Source: Torymus aiolomorphi
Taxonomy: Eukaryota; Arthropoda; Insecta; Hymenoptera; Torymidae
DNA length: 64,000 nt
Direction: 5' to 3'
NCBI GenBank assembly: GCA_036365515.1
Contig: CM070873.1
Span: 212,955,376-213,019,375 of the forward strand
Below, piece after piece: positions 62,813-64,000 of this stretch (position 1 is its first letter; each line of letters opens with the position of its first letter). Made by a program: the position numbers and the translations under genes. The notes below the pieces were generated by a model. That model was given only the letters and a program-made list of their open reading frames with translations, ran no database searches and had not been told where the DNA came from.

Positions 62813-63955
62813 ATAGGGGAAGGCGGGGCATGACGTGTCAGGCAGGTAAGTTTGGCACCCTCAAATTTTTAATATTAATGAATGCAAAAAATGTAATTTT
62901 TACGTAAACCTAATTAGATATGCTTTTAGAATTTTTCTCTATACTTTTGAGATTATAGATAATGTTTAACATTTAATTTAATAAGATTGAAAATCGGTGC
63001 TTAGAAACAAGGTTGACTTCATTTTTAAGTCGCTTGGAGTAACGAGAAAATGATTTTTTTTCTAAATGAGACCAAACCTATTTGATAGTTTCAACTTTTA
63101 TCTTTCAAGCCCTGTTTTTGTTATTTTCAGAAAATCTTATAAATAATATAATTAAAAAATGAAAATGGTATTAAAATGGGGCATGACGTGGCACCCTGGC
63201 GGGGCACGCGTGGCACACTCGGGCGTATCAGTGCGCCGCGGCGGCCGCCGAACGAAGTGATGTAACCTACAAACAAAAAACGGAGCAAGATGGGTTAACA
63301 ACTACGCAGTGCAATAATTTAGTTTTAAGTAGTTTTTAGTTTCAATTATTACATTAATAAGTAAATAACGATTATTTCGACTGCGTATTAAGTTATATTT
63401 AGAGTAGAAGAAAGCCACTTGAAGACTTAAACACAAATCAGCTTGATTTATCCATTGTTAATAATAATTCAGCTTCCGTAAATAATGAAAATTACTTTAG
63501 AAAAGTAATACCTGAAGAATCAATTGTAGATACTCAAACTGCCTTTTTCAATGGTCAGGTAGTTCAAATATGCTACATAGATGAAAATGATGCGAAATAT
63601 TTAAATTTAAACTTATTGTAATAATAATGAGAATTTGTTAATCAAACAAAAGTATTATGTTGTGATCATATTTTATAAGAAGGAATTTATAATATAAAAT
63701 TATTTATTAAAATGTAATAATTTATTTTAAAATAAAAATTGTTATGTTCCTTAATAAAAATAAAATTTTTAATTTTCAATAGACTGATTCATTATTTGAT
63801 TTTTGAAAATTTTATTATGGCATAATTATTAAAGTATTAATTACTGGAAAAAGGAATTGAAAAATACCTATAGTAAAATATTAAATTTGACCGTGTCATG
63901 CGTGCCCCGTCGGGTGCCACAATCCACCCGCCGGTGGGGCACGTAGAGCATTTTT
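62813..63955 (+). mobile_element. Element with GGGGCATGACGTG motifs, type unknown
   Basis: GGGGCATGACGTG occurs at about 62827 and 63178; related sequences in inverse orientation (TCATGCGTGCCCC, GGGTGCCAC, GTGGGGCACG) are at 63895-63945. The outer ends are not defined. The region between includes an exon-like frame at 63402-63623. Could be a DNA transposon with subterminal repeats. Confidence 0.5.
63402..63623 (+). CDS. Exon-like ORF, unknown protein
   Basis: An acceptor-like TTATATTTAG precedes an open frame of 73 residues ending at TAA. It contains VIPEESIVDTQTAFF and VVQICYIDENDAKYL, with balanced, protein-like composition unlike the surrounding AT-rich sequence. There is no usable ATG near the start, so it may be a last exon. 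No family was recognised. Confidence 0.45.
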
Positions 63956-64000
63956 TTCAGAATTTCTTTTCTGTATTTTATCAATAATTAAAAGAAAATG
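63624..64000. other. AT-rich 3' sequence, no gene seen
   Basis: AT-rich sequence followed by the inverse GGGGCAC motifs at 63895-63945. Confidence 0.4.

Overview
This window is eukaryotic, AT-rich and built almost entirely of transposable elements, satellites and microsatellites. Spliceosomal introns, Transib/PIF/hAT/Copia/Helitron families and AG/CA/TA microsatellites point to an insect, perhaps a hymenopteran; the species cannot be fixed from the sequence. Only one host-gene-like exon was recognised, an HPS4-like first coding exon near 31.8 kb on the minus strand.

Layout. 1-15.75 kb is a Helitron neighbourhood: one decayed Helitron helicase copy (3-1804) and a second Helitron gene (2171-2316 plus 10312-12212). 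The second gene is split by an 8.0 kb foldback-like insertion (2317-10311) whose removal restores the reading frame. Its 3' tail is duplicated in tandem, carries a 1.71 kb solo LTR (13406-15119, duplication ATAT), and ends in a hairpin plus CTAG at 15751. 15.75-21.6 kb holds MITE-like elements: a Transib-type one (16590-17473, duplication CGCTG), an 1.17 kb inverted-repeat element, and a 149 bp element flanked by TTAA. 21.65-31.2 kb is a ~152 bp satellite with a ~2.9 kb higher-order repeat, broken by a LINE fragment. 31.2-33.47 kb is lower-repeat sequence with the HPS4-like exon.

The main discovery is a four-level nest at 33.47-59.61 kb in which every level keeps its target duplication: PIF/Harbinger (33473-59606, TTA) contains Transib (34373-59569, CGGCG), which contains Copia (37579-46393, TACAC), which contains hAT (42066-46017, TTACGAGG). 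The Transib part is unusually large, has terminal repeats made of tandem ~436 bp units, and encodes a RAG1-like transposase that I could assemble into seven exons (619 codons), damaged by one TGA, one lost splice donor and the Copia insertion three codons before its stop.

59.6-64 kb has a 31 bp minisatellite, a second LINE fragment split by a 1.58 kb foldback element, and an element with GGGGCATGACGTG motifs enclosing a small exon-like ORF. Three foldback elements (35615, 53776, 60454) share a CCC-plus-A-rich end and 2 bp duplications, which suggests one poorly described MITE group. All calls come from reading the sequence; no database search was possible.
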